Shown: in pieces, positions 25,449 to 33,860 of the stretch
Layout: every line of letters begins with the position of its first letter
Position numbering within the stretch: the first letter of the stretch is position 1
Assembly: GCA_963701955.1 (NCBI GenBank)
Contig: OY969694.1
Location: forward strand, 1,550,001-1,614,000
Reading direction: 5' to 3'
Origin: Bog-473 sp963701955
GTDB lineage: Bacteria > Actinomycetota > Acidimicrobiia > Acidimicrobiales > RAAP-2
Length of the DNA stretch: 64,000 nucleotides
Program-made: the position numbers and the translations under genes
Notes under the pieces: model-generated
The model's input: the letters and a program-made list of their open reading frames with translations, nothing else
What the model was told of the DNA's origin: nothing
Database searches by the model: none

Positions 25449-27183
25449 TCAGGACGCATGAAGCAGGCCGAAGACGATGGAGTCGTAGAGGGCCTGCCAG
25501 CTCGCCTCGATGATGTTCTCGGAGACTCCAATCGTCGTCCAGGTCCGCTCACCGTCGCTCGTGTCCACCAGCACCCGGGTGACCGAACCGGTGCCCCGAC
25601 CAGAGTCGAGCACCCGCACGCGGAAGTCGGTCAGATGGATCTGGTCGAGCACTGGGAATTTCGGGCCGATGGCGCCGCGCAGCGCGCCGTCGAGGGCGTT
25701 GACGGGCCCGTTTCCCTCGGCGACGGCAACCATGCGCTCGCCGCCGACGTGGATCTTGACCGTGGCCTCGGTGGTGAATCGGGGACCGGAGGCGGCGCCG
25801 CCCGAGCCGTACGCCGGGGCGGACGTGGCGGACGTGGCGGACGGACCGTGGTCGGTGATGACCCGGAAGGACTCGACGGTGAAGTAGTCGGCCACCCATC
25901 CCGAGGCCCGGCGCAACAGCAGCTCCAAGGAGCCGTCGGCCACCTCGAAGTGATACCCCTCGTGCTCCAGCCGCTTGAGCTCGTCGAGCACCCGTCCGAT
26001 GACCTCACCGTCGAGGTCGAGACCGAGCTCGGCCGCCTTCATGGCCAGGGTCGAACGGCCGGCCATCTCGGAGACCACGACCCTGGTGCCGTTCCCCACG
26101 ACGTTCGGCTCGACGTGTTCGTAGAGGTCGGCGCTCCGCGCCACCGCGCTCGTGTGCAAACCACCTTTGTGCGCGAACACCGAGTTGCCGACGTAGGGCT
26201 GCTGCGCGTCGGGGGCGATGTTGACCAGCTCGGCGATGTGGTGCGCCACCGGCGTCAGGCGCTCCATCCGGTCGGCGGGGATGGTGCGGATGCGCAGCTT
26301 CAGCGACAAATTGGGGATGGCCGCCGACAGATCGGTGTTGCCCGCCCGCTCGCCGTACCCGTTGATGCACCCTTGCACTTGGGTCACCCCTGCCTGCACG
26401 GCGGCCAGCGAGTTGGCCACGGCACAGCCGGTGTCGTTGTGGCAGTGGATCCCCAGCTGCGCGCTCGGTGCGCTCACGGACGTCGCTCACGGCGCGTCCG
26501 ACGTCGTCGGGCAGCGATCCCCCGTTCGTGTCGCACAGCACCAACGCCTCGGCACCCGCCTCCTCGGCGGCAGAGAGGACCCGCAGGGCGAACTCAAGAT
26601 TGCCGCGGTACCCGTCGAAGAAGTGCTCCGCGTCGAGGAAGACGCGCAGGTCGTGCTGACGCAGGTAGCGCACCGAGTCTGCGACCATGGCGACCGCCTC
26701 GTCGAGAGACGTCCGTAGCGCCTCGGCGACATGTCGGTCCCACGACTTGGCCACGATGCACGCCACCGGAGCACCGGCGCCGATGAGATTGGCCAGGACT
26801 GCATCGTCCTCGGGCTTCACTCCGGCGCGGCGCGTCGACCCGAAGGCGACCAGCGTGGCCGTGTTGAGGGTCAGCTCCCTCTTGGCGCGGGCGAAGAACT
26901 CGACGTCCTTGGGGTTGGCCCCGGGCCAGCCCCCTTCAATGAAGGTGACACCCAGATGGTCCAGCTGTTCGGCCACCCGGAGCTTGTCGTCGACCGTGAG
27001 GGACAACCCTTCTTGCTGGCTGCCGTCGCGTAAAATGGTGTCGAAGATATCGACCGACTCGGGCAGATCGGGCACCGAGTAATCGTGGGCGTGCGCGCGG
27101 TGTCCGTGAGCGTGCACATGTGAGACACCCCCGTGGCGGTGCGCCAGCGCGCCGTCGCCCGCCGGCTCGGCGTCACTCGACAC
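25449..27183 (-). pseudogene. cimA: Citramalate synthase-like (CimA) with frameshift near 26466
   Basis: DRE-TIM family Claisen condensing enzyme. The N-terminal part has VDIFDTILRDGSQQEG (catalytic Arg-Asp), FIEGGWPGANPKD and LVLCDTNGGSLPDDV. The C-terminal part has GIHCHNDTGCAVANSL (metal HxH), INGYGERAGNTDL, HKGGLHTSAV, and a LeuA-type regulatory domain. This fits (R)-citramalate synthase, which makes the isoleucine precursor from pyruvate and acetyl-CoA. The two parts are in different frames. Deleting one G near 26466 joins DVRERT to SAQLGIH. The GTG start at 27183 overlaps ilvE and has AAGGAG upstream. The N-terminus (about residues 14-32) is His-rich. It is the third gene of the leuB-ilvE-cimA unit. 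Confidence 0.88.
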
Positions 27184-28102
27184 GATCCAACCACTCCTTG
27201 TACTGGTCCACCTCGCCGCGCACGGCCGCGAAGTACGTCTGTTGGATCTCCTTGGTGATCCGCCCCGGGCGCCCCGGGCCGACGGTGCGGTCGTCGACCG
27301 AGCGGATCGGGACCACCTCCGCCGCCGTTCCGGTGAGGAACGCCTCGTCCGCGAGGTAGAGGTCGGTCCTGATGAGCGATTCGCGCCGCACCTCGTAGCC
27401 GAGATCGCGGGCGATGGTCTCGACCGAGTGCTGGGTGATGCCGGCGAGCGCTCCCGAGTCCGACGTCGGGGGTGTGACCAGGACCCCGTCACGCACCACG
27501 AACACGTTCTCCCCCGTGCACTCGCTCACCGTGCCGTTGGGGGCGAGCAGGATGGCCTCGTCGTACCCGGCCCGGAGTGCCTCGACCTTGGCCAGGGACG
27601 AATTGACGTACATGCCCGTCCCCTTCGCCGCGGTCGGCACCGCGTTCGGGTCATGGCGCTGCCAGGAGCTGACCTTGACGGAGACCCCGTTGGCCACGCC
27701 CTCGTCGCCCAGGTACGTGCCCCAGGGCCACGCGGCGATCGAGACGTTGACCGGGCACGGGAGCGGATTGAGCCCCATCTCCCCGTACCCGAGATAGACG
27801 AGGGGACGGAGGTAACACCCGTCACTGAGCCCGTTCGCCCGCACGACGAGTCGGGCCGCCTCAATGAGCTCGTCGACGGTGTACGGCACGTCGATCATGA
27901 AGACCTTCGCCGACGCGAACAGCCGGCGGATGTGGTCGCCGAGGCGGAAGATCGCCACGCCTCGGTCGGTCGGGTATGCACGGATGCCCTCGAACACGCC
28001 TGAGCCGTAGTGCATGGTGTGCGTGAGCACGTGCACGGTGGCGTCGGCCCAGTCGACGAGCTCGCCGTCCATCCAGATCTTCTCGGTCGGGGTGATGGGC
28101 AT
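27173..28102 (-). CDS. ilvE: Branched-chain amino acid aminotransferase
   Basis: 309 residues, fold-type IV PLP enzyme. N-terminal IWMDGELVDWADATVHVLTH and HYGSGVFEGIRAY are signatures of IlvE. The PLP lysine is in AAKGTGMYVNSSLAK. The PLP-phosphate and carboxylate-binding region is SECTGENVFVV, and the C-terminal FLTGTAAEVVPI is standard. It performs the last step of Leu, Val and Ile synthesis using glutamate. It starts 3 bases after leuB and its end overlaps the cimA start by 11 bases. Confidence 0.95.
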   Translation of the reverse strand: MPITPTEKIWMDGELVDWADATVHVLTHTMHYGSGVFEGIRAYPTDRGVAIFRLGDHIRRLFASAKVFMIDVPYTVDELIEAARLVVRANGLSDGCYLRPLVYLGYGEMGLNPLPCPVNVSIAAWPWGTYLGDEGVANGVSVKVSSWQRHDPNAVPTAAKGTGMYVNSSLAKVEALRAGYDEAILLAPNGTVSECTGENVFVVRDGVLVTPPTSDSGALAGITQHSVETIARDLGYEVRRESLIRTDLYLADEAFLTGTAAEVVPIRSVDDRTVGPGRPGRITKEIQQTYFAAVRGEVDQYKEWLDRVE

Positions 28103-28105
28103 TCG

Positions 28106-29140
28106 CTACAGCCTTTCCGCGATCGCATCGCCCACCGCCGTGGTGGAGATCGCTCCGGTCGACGTTGACATGGAGTCGGCCTGGGCCGAGACGGCCTTGA
28201 GGATGCGTGCCGCCGCGTCCGACTCCCCGAGGTGCTCGAGCATCAGCGCGGCCGAGTGCACGGCAGCCAGGGGGTTGGCGATCCCCTTGCCGGCGATGTC
28301 GTGGGCTGCTCCGTGGACGGGCTCGAAGAGCGACGGACCGGTGCGGCTCGGGTTCAAATTGGCCGAAGCGGCGAAGCCGATACCCCCGGCCACGGCGCCC
28401 GCCAGGTCGGTGAGGATGTCGCCGAACAGGTTGTCCGTCACGATGACGTCGTAGCGCTCCGGCTGCTCCACCATGTAGATGCAGGCCGCGTCGACGTGGT
28501 TGTAGTCCCAGTCGACGTCGGAATACTCCGCGGCCACCTCGGTCACGACCCTGTGCCACAGGTCACCCGAGAACGTCAGGACGTTGTTCTTGTGCACCAG
28601 GGTCAGGTGGTGACGGCGTCGCCCGGCAAGATCGAAGGCGAAGCGCACGCAGCGCTCCACACCCATGCGCGTGTTGACCGACCCCTGGGTGGCCACCTCG
28701 TGAGGGGTGCCCTTGCGCAGGAAGCCCCCCTCGCCCGCATACGTGCCCTCCGTGTTCTCCCGGATGACGACGAAGTCGGACCCCTGTCCGATCGATCCTG
28801 GCACCCCCACGAAGGGACGCAGGTTCACGTAGAGGTCCAGCTCGAAGCGGAGCCGCAGCAACAGACCGCGCTCGAGTGCGCCCGACGGGACCGACGTGTC
28901 ACCGATCGGGGGACCCACCGCGCCCAGGAGGATGGCGTCGAACGCCCGCAGCTCCTCGAGCGTCTCGTCGGGAAGGACAGCGCCGTCGCGCAGGTACCGT
29001 CCGGCGCCCAGGTCGAAGTTCGTGATGTCGAGAGCGACCCCCGAGGCGGCCACAACCTTGAGTGCCTCGGCACAGACCTCGGGCCCGATGCCGTCGCCGC
29101 CGATGACGGCAACCCGATGCCTCTCGCTGCCGGTGCTCAT
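28106..29140 (-). CDS. leuB: 3-isopropylmalate dehydrogenase
   Basis: 344 residues, preceded by AGGAGG. Family motifs are VAVIGGDGIGPEV, LLGAVGPP, LRFELDLYVNLRPF (substrate Arg), VIRENTEGTYAGEGG, HKNNVLTFSGDLW (catalytic Lys), VTDNLFGDILTDLAG (metal Asp) and FEPVHGAAHDIAGK (NAD site). The VRENTEG and VHGAAHDIAGKG sequences are typical for the actinobacterial LeuB subtype. It oxidises 3-isopropylmalate in leucine synthesis. It is the first gene after an attenuator that occupies the 250 bases upstream. Confidence 0.95.
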   Translation of the reverse strand: MSTGSERHRVAVIGGDGIGPEVCAEALKVVAASGVALDITNFDLGAGRYLRDGAVLPDETLEELRAFDAILLGAVGPPIGDTSVPSGALERGLLLRLRFELDLYVNLRPFVGVPGSIGQGSDFVVIRENTEGTYAGEGGFLRKGTPHEVATQGSVNTRMGVERCVRFAFDLAGRRRHHLTLVHKNNVLTFSGDLWHRVVTEVAAEYSDVDWDYNHVDAACIYMVEQPERYDVIVTDNLFGDILTDLAGAVAGGIGFAASANLNPSRTGPSLFEPVHGAAHDIAGKGIANPLAAVHSAALMLEHLGESDAAARILKAVSAQADSMSTSTGAISTTAVGDAIAERL

Positions 29141-29305
29141 TGATCCTCCTCATCCTCGTGTCGTGTGTGTCGGTCCGACGACTTGGGTGTCCCGGGTCCC
29201 CGTCTTGCCCGTCCCCGTGTCCGCTGCGTCGTGAAACTGGCGTCCGCCTCCGGTGGCGCCCGTCGCCAGGTGACCGGAGGGGCCGGGTCACCGCGCCGGA
29301 AATTG

Positions 29306-29333
29306 AAAAACCGCCCACGCTGTGGACGGTTTT
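29306..29333 (-). terminator. Attenuator terminator upstream of leuB
   Basis: On the minus strand AAAACCGTCCAC-AGC-GTGGGCGGTTTT, a 12-bp stem with one G-U pair, followed by a T-rich tail (TTTTTC). It lies after the leader peptide and before leuB, so it would stop transcription before the structural genes. Just upstream is a second hairpin, 29336-29359, GGCGCGCT paired with AGCGCGCC, whose first base coincides with the last base of the leader stop codon region. Confidence 0.85.
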
Positions 29334-29358
29334 CGGGCGCGCTGGGTCTCGAGCGCGC

Positions 29359-29397
29359 CTAGTGAATAATGCCTACCGGGTGCTCGCAACGTGACAT
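29359..29397 (-). CDS. Leader peptide of leuB-ilvE-cimA (Val/Ile codons)
   Basis: 12-residue open frame MSRCEHPVGIIH, ending in TAG. It holds Val and two Ile codons (GTA, ATT, ATT) just before the stop, codons that are rare in this GC-rich genome. AGGA lies 8 bases upstream of the ATG. The stop codon sits at the start of a GC hairpin followed by an intrinsic terminator. Stalling on scarce Val or Ile charged tRNA would change which hairpin forms, as in classical attenuation. No Leu codon is present, so Ile and Val supply is probably what is sensed. Confidence 0.8.
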   Translation of the reverse strand: MSRCEHPVGIIH

Positions 29398-29406
29398 AGC
29401 CGTCCT

Positions 29407-29435
29407 AGTTTCCCGCAGCCGGAGGCTCCCGTCAA
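29407..29435 (-). promoter_or_regulatory. Candidate leuB leader promoter
   Basis: On the minus strand TTGACG (29430-29435) and GAAACT (29407-29412) are 17 bases apart. The -10 ends 9 bases before the leader ATG, so the transcript would start almost at the leader start codon. Confidence 0.55.
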
Positions 29436-29535
29436 CCGACCGCCGACCCGATCCGCCGCCGCCTGCGATCCGGTTAGCCTGGTCGGGCCGGCGGCCTGCC
29501 CGCACCGACCGCACCCGCCGCCCGGAGGACCTGCA

Positions 29536-30036
29536 GTGACCGACGCTCCCTCGAACCACCCCGAGACCACCAAGCTGACCCAGGTGACCCATGACCGCCT
29601 GGTGGCCGAGCTCGAGGACCTCACCACCCGGGGACGGGTGGAGATCGCCCAGCACATCGAGGCCGCACGTGCCCTCGGCGACCTGAGCGAGAACGGCGAT
29701 TACCACGCGGCGAAGGACGCCCAGGGCAAGATGGAATCGCGCATCCGCCAGCTCCAGGCGATGCTCAAGCGGGTCGAGATCGTCGACGAGCGCGGCTCGG
29801 GGGACGGGTCCATCTCGCTGGGGAGCACCGTGACCGTCCGCTACGACGGTGACGACGAGGACGACGTGCAGCGGTTCTTCCTCGGCTCCATCGAGGAGCG
29901 CCAGGGGGACCTGGACGTGGTCTCACCCAGCTCGCCGCTGGGCCAGGTCCTCGTCGGGCGCGGTGCCGGCGACACGGTCGAGTACCAGGCGCCCGGCGGG
30001 ACGCTGAAGGTCCACATCGTCGGGGTCGAACGCTGA
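29536..30036 (+). CDS. greA: Transcription elongation factor GreA
   Basis: 166 residues, GTG start with GGAGG 7 bases upstream. The N-terminal coiled coil holds the tip motif LGDLSENGDYHAAKDAQG with the acidic residues that stimulate RNA cleavage in backtracked RNA polymerase. The C-terminal FKBP-like domain ends VVSPSSPLGQVLVGRGAGDTVEY, as usual. The Asp/Glu-rich stretch GDDEDDVQ in the C-terminal domain is a local peculiarity. Its stop overlaps the leuC start by one base, an unusual but clear coupling of a transcription factor to leucine genes. Confidence 0.93.
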   Translation: MTDAPSNHPETTKLTQVTHDRLVAELEDLTTRGRVEIAQHIEAARALGDLSENGDYHAAKDAQGKMESRIRQLQAMLKRVEIVDERGSGDGSISLGSTVTVRYDGDDEDDVQRFFLGSIEERQGDLDVVSPSSPLGQVLVGRGAGDTVEYQAPGGTLKVHIVGVER

Positions 30037-31439
30037 TGCCGCCGCGCACCTTGAGCGAGAAGATCTGGGACGCTCACGTCGTCCACGCCAAAGAGGGGGA
30101 GCCCGATCTCCTCTTCATCGACCTCCACCTGGTCCACGAGGTCACCTCACCCCAGGCCTTCGACGGACTGAGAATGGCCGGGAGAAAGGTCCGCCGTCCC
30201 GAGCTGACCCTCGCGACGGCGGACCACAACGTCCCCACGACCGACATCGACAAGCCGGTCGCCGATCCCGTTTCGGCCCAACAACTGCAGGTCCTCAACG
30301 AGAACACGGCCGAGTTCGGCATCACCTGCTACCCCATGGGCGATGCGAATCAGGGCATCGTGCACGTCGTCGGGCCCGAGCAGGGTTGGACGCAACCGGG
30401 CATGACGATCGTGTGCGGCGACAGCCACACGTCCACCCATGGCGCCTTCGGTGCACTGGCCTTCGGCATCGGGACCAGCGAGGTCGAGCATGTGCTCGCC
30501 ACGCAGACCCTTCCCCAGGTGCGGCCCAAGGCGATGTCGGTGACGGTGGAGGGAGACCTCGCTCCTGGCGTCGCCGCCAAGGACATGGCATTGGCGATCA
30601 TCGGTGCCATCGGAACCGGCGGGGGCATCGGGCACGTCATCGAGTACCGCGGGTCGGCGGTCCGAGATCTGTCGATGGAGGGCCGCATGACGCTGTGCAA
30701 CATGTCCATCGAGGGAGGAGCGCGGGCCGGACTGGTGGCGCCCGACGAGACCACCTTCGACTACCTCCTGGATCGCGACCACGCCCCCACGGGGGCCGAC
30801 TGGGACGCCGCGCTCGAGTACTGGCGCTCGCTGACCACCGACGAGGGTGCCATATTCGATCTGGAGATCGTGCTCGACGCCACCTCCATCGCTCCGCACG
30901 TCACCTGGGGCACCAACCCGGCACAGGTGGCACCGATCACAGGATCCGTTCCCGACCCCGCGGCCATGGCCGACCCGGCCGACCGTGAGGCAGCCGAGCG
31001 AGCGCTCGCCTACATGGGCCTCGAACCCGGCCTCCCGATCCGGCAGATCGAGGTCGACACCGTGTTCCTGGGCAGCTGCACCAATTCCCGGATCGAGGAC
31101 TTCCGGGTTGCAGCCGCCGTGCTCAAGGGTCGCTCCGTGCGGCCGGGGCTGCGCGCCCTCGCCGTTCCCGGCTCGCACCGGGTCAAGGCCCAGGCCGAGG
31201 CCGAGGGGCTGGACAGAGTCCTGATCGACGCCGGATTCGAGTGGAGGGAGCCGGGCTGCTCCATGTGCCTGGCCATGAACCCGGACAAGCTGGCCGTGGG
31301 TGAGCGGTGCGCGTCCACCTCGAACCGCAACTTCGAAGGCCGACAGGGCCGAGGCGGCCGCACGCACCTGGTGTCTCCCGCAGTGGCCGCCGCCACAGCG
31401 GTGTCCGGGTCGTTCGCCACGCCCGAGGACCTCGGCTGA
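30036..31439 (+). CDS. leuC: 3-isopropylmalate dehydratase large subunit
   Basis: 467 residues, full length. Aconitase-family [4Fe-4S] ligands are the Cys in FLGSCTNSR and the two in PGCSMCLAMN. Substrate and cluster residues include DHNVPT, CGDSHTSTHGAFG, GIGTSEVEHVLATQTL and FDYLLD. Together with LeuD it isomerises 2- to 3-isopropylmalate. The ATG overlaps the greA stop and the stop overlaps the leuD start. The cluster makes it dependent on the suf locus 20 kb away. Confidence 0.96.
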   Translation: MPPRTLSEKIWDAHVVHAKEGEPDLLFIDLHLVHEVTSPQAFDGLRMAGRKVRRPELTLATADHNVPTTDIDKPVADPVSAQQLQVLNENTAEFGITCYPMGDANQGIVHVVGPEQGWTQPGMTIVCGDSHTSTHGAFGALAFGIGTSEVEHVLATQTLPQVRPKAMSVTVEGDLAPGVAAKDMALAIIGAIGTGGGIGHVIEYRGSAVRDLSMEGRMTLCNMSIEGGARAGLVAPDETTFDYLLDRDHAPTGADWDAALEYWRSLTTDEGAIFDLEIVLDATSIAPHVTWGTNPAQVAPITGSVPDPAAMADPADREAAERALAYMGLEPGLPIRQIEVDTVFLGSCTNSRIEDFRVAAAVLKGRSVRPGLRALAVPGSHRVKAQAEAEGLDRVLIDAGFEWREPGCSMCLAMNPDKLAVGERCASTSNRNFEGRQGRGGRTHLVSPAVAAATAVSGSFATPEDLG

Positions 31440-32029
31440 TGGAACCCGTGATCATCGTGACCGGCCGCGCCGTGCCGCTCGACCGTTCCGACGTCGACAC
31501 TGACCAGATCATCCCGTCGGACTGGCTGAAACGGGTCGAGCGCACGGGATTCGGGGCAGGGTTGTTCTCCGAATGGAGGGACGACCGCGAATTCGTCCTC
31601 AACAAGCCCGAATTCGTCGGCGCGTCCATCCTGGTTGCCGGCCACAATTTCGGTACTGGCTCGTCCAGGGAGCACGCCGTGTGGGCGCTGATGGATTACG
31701 GCTTCAAGGCGGTGGTCTCGTCGCGCTTCGCCGACATCTTCCGAAACAACTGCACGAAGCAGGGCCTCCTCCCCGTCCAGGTCTCCGAGGAGCTTGACAG
31801 GTCCCTGCTCCGTGCCGTCTCGGAGGATCCCAGTCTCGAGTTCACGATCGACGTGGCCCGGGGAACGATCGAGGTGCCCGCGGCGGGACTGGAAGGGACG
31901 TTCCCGCTCGACGAGTTCACCCGCCAGCGGCTGTTGCACGGGTGGGACGACATCGGCCTCTCGCTGCGCTACGAGCAGGACATCACCGCCTACGAACGTC
32001 GGCGGCCGGCGTTTCTGCCCTCGGCCTGA
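31439..32029 (+). CDS. leuD: 3-isopropylmalate dehydratase small subunit
   Basis: 196 residues from the ATG at 31439, which overlaps the leuC stop (TGATG). Motifs are DVDTDQIIPSDWLKR at the N-terminus, the swivelling-domain FGTGSSREHAVWAL, and SRFADIFRNNCTKQGLLP. FALL-type segments at the C-terminus read WDDIGLSLRYEQDI. It forms the heterodimer with LeuC. The gene is followed by a GNAT gene 18 bases downstream. Confidence 0.95.
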   Translation: MEPVIIVTGRAVPLDRSDVDTDQIIPSDWLKRVERTGFGAGLFSEWRDDREFVLNKPEFVGASILVAGHNFGTGSSREHAVWALMDYGFKAVVSSRFADIFRNNCTKQGLLPVQVSEELDRSLLRAVSEDPSLEFTIDVARGTIEVPAAGLEGTFPLDEFTRQRLLHGWDDIGLSLRYEQDITAYERRRPAFLPSA

Positions 32030-32047
32030 GCACTCGGGACCTGCACC

Positions 32048-32929
32048 GTGGTCACGTACCGCGCCATGACCGAGGCGGACGTTCCCGACGCGGCCGCCGC
32101 GTTCGGGCGCGGATTGCTGGACATGCAGGCGCGTTACCGGGTTCCGGTCACGGGGAACTCCATTCAAGAGGAACGCCGGAGGGTCGAACGGACACGCCAC
32201 CTCCTTCGGACGGACCCGGAGGGCGCTTGGGTGGCCGAGGAGGGCGGCACGATCGTCGGCATCTGCCAGGCATCGGTACGCGACGGCTACTGGATGCTCT
32301 CGCAGCTCGGTGCGTCACCGGGCCTCCAGGGTCACGGCATCGGTCGTGAGCTCCTGCGCAGAGCGCTCGCCTACGGGGATCCGGCGAGCCCCGGGACGAT
32401 CCAATGCTCACGAGACCCCAGGGCGATGGCGTTGTACATCTCCTTCGGTTTCACCCTTCACCCCGCCCTGGCCGCCTGGGGGACGATGCGTCCCGGCAAG
32501 GTCATTCGACCCCCCGATGTGCACCGATACGAGGCCGACCAGGTCGGTGCGAAGGAGTTGGCCATCGTCGACGAGATCGATCTGGCCGTGCGGCGCACCA
32601 TGCGTTCCGTCGACGTCGTCGCCATGCTGGCCCTCCCGGGAACGAGGCTCCTCCTCCACGAGGATCAGGCGTACGCGCTGGCGACGGACGACCGGATCGT
32701 GACCCTCGGGGCCCATCAGGAGCGCTCGGCGGGTCTCGTCCTGCGGGCGATGCTGGCCGAAACTCCACCGGGCGAGCTCACCGAGGTTGGCTGGCTGACC
32801 GCGGCCCAGCAGTGGGCCATCCGCGAAGTGGTCGCGGCGGGGATCGAGCTCCAGCCCTCGGGACCCGTCATGGTACGGGGGATGGACGGTCCCCCGAGCC
32901 CGTACATCCCCAGTGGGGGATTCGGCTAG
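32048..32929 (+). CDS. GNAT-family N-acetyltransferase
   Basis: 293 residues, GTG start. The N-terminal half is a GNAT fold, with the acetyl-CoA site visible as LGASPGLQGHGIGRELLRRAL (a Gln/Arg-x-x-Gly-x-Gly loop) and ALYISFGFTLHPA as the last strand-helix. The C-terminal 130 residues form a second region that may be a degenerate second GNAT domain (TYALATDDRIVTLGAH, LRAMLAETPPGELTEV). The substrate is unknown. It is downstream of leuD on the same strand, but a link to leucine synthesis is not evident. Confidence 0.8.
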   Translation: MVTYRAMTEADVPDAAAAFGRGLLDMQARYRVPVTGNSIQEERRRVERTRHLLRTDPEGAWVAEEGGTIVGICQASVRDGYWMLSQLGASPGLQGHGIGRELLRRALAYGDPASPGTIQCSRDPRAMALYISFGFTLHPALAAWGTMRPGKVIRPPDVHRYEADQVGAKELAIVDEIDLAVRRTMRSVDVVAMLALPGTRLLLHEDQAYALATDDRIVTLGAHQERSAGLVLRAMLAETPPGELTEVGWLTAAQQWAIREVVAAGIELQPSGPVMVRGMDGPPSPYIPSGGFG

Positions 32930-32987
32930 CGGCGACCGGGCTCGTCCGGCCGGTTCGGACCGCCGGGATCATCTGCGGTCGAGCGCG

Positions 32988-33860
32988 TCAGTTCCCGGCG
33001 ACCTTGCTGTATGTCGGAACGAGCACCTCGTTCGGATCGAAGCTCATCGGCCCCCCAACCTTCCGCAGGGTCCGCTCCGGATCTTCGAGGGTCACATTGC
33101 CCCTGGCATGCTGGACAGCCACGTTGTCCCACACGACCAGGTCACCTTTGCGCCATTCGTGCTGCAGGATTGCGGACGGTTCGTACAGATAGGTGAAGAG
33201 CTCGGCGAGCAAGGCCTCGTTCTCCTCCTCGGGAAGTCCGAGGATCTCGATCGTTGCCTGTTGCGACACGTACAACAAGACACGGCCGGTGCGGGGATGG
33301 ACGAGCACGACCGGCCTCACCATCGAGCGCGAGTCCTCGAAGTACGTGTCAGTCACATCCTCGTCACCACCGCGATTGGGATACCGGTGATCGAAGCCGT
33401 GGCGAGCCTCGAGATCTCCGAGACGGGCGCGCACGTCGTCGGGCAGCCGGTCCCAGGCATTCCCCATGCTCACGAACATCGTCGCCGCCGTCGGCTCCTC
33501 GACCTCCAAGCCATAGAGCGACAAGATCCGCTCGAAATTCCGGGCCCACATGGTGTCGCAGTGGAACAACAGCCGTCCATAGGGTGCCGCGGCCACTTGT
33601 TCGGTCCTGTTGGAGATCATCCACGGCGCCTTCTTGCCCGCATCGTCCGCGACCGGCACTTCTTCGCCGATGAGGGTGAAGACGATGGAGCGCTGTACGT
33701 CCTCGTCGATGTCCAGATCACGAAAGACAAGGACCCCCCTCTCGTCGAAGGCGGCCCGCAGAAGACCGGTCGTCTCGTCGTCCAGCGACCGGCCCGGCTC
33801 GAAGCCCTGGACCTCGGCGCCCAGCGCCGGGTGCAGCGACCGCACCGTGAGATCAGCCAT
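32988..33860 (-). CDS. TauD/TfdA family Fe(II)/2-oxoglutarate dioxygenase
   Basis: 290 residues from the ATG at 33860 (GGAGG 9 bases upstream). The facial-triad His and Asp are in LLFHCDTMW, the distal His in VVWDNVAVQHARGN, and the 2-oxoglutarate-binding Arg is probably in DPERTLRKV. N-terminal VRSLHPALGAEVQGFEP is typical of TauD relatives. It hydroxylates a small substrate with O2 and 2-oxoglutarate. Its start overlaps the end of the sugar-isomerase-like gene by 8 bases, so they share an operon. Substrate unknown. Confidence 0.9.
   Translation of the reverse strand: MADLTVRSLHPALGAEVQGFEPGRSLDDETTGLLRAAFDERGVLVFRDLDIDEDVQRSIVFTLIGEEVPVADDAGKKAPWMISNRTEQVAAAPYGRLLFHCDTMWARNFERILSLYGLEVEEPTAATMFVSMGNAWDRLPDDVRARLGDLEARHGFDHRYPNRGGDEDVTDTYFEDSRSMVRPVVLVHPRTGRVLLYVSQQATIEILGLPEEENEALLAELFTYLYEPSAILQHEWRKGDLVVWDNVAVQHARGNVTLEDPERTLRKVGGPMSFDPNEVLVPTYSKVAGN

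Noticed and set aside
29141..29400. T-box riboswitch upstream of leuB, ilvB or leuA
   Set aside because: No T-box consensus or specifier stem is visible, and the distances are too short. Leader peptides with BCAA codons explain the hairpins.
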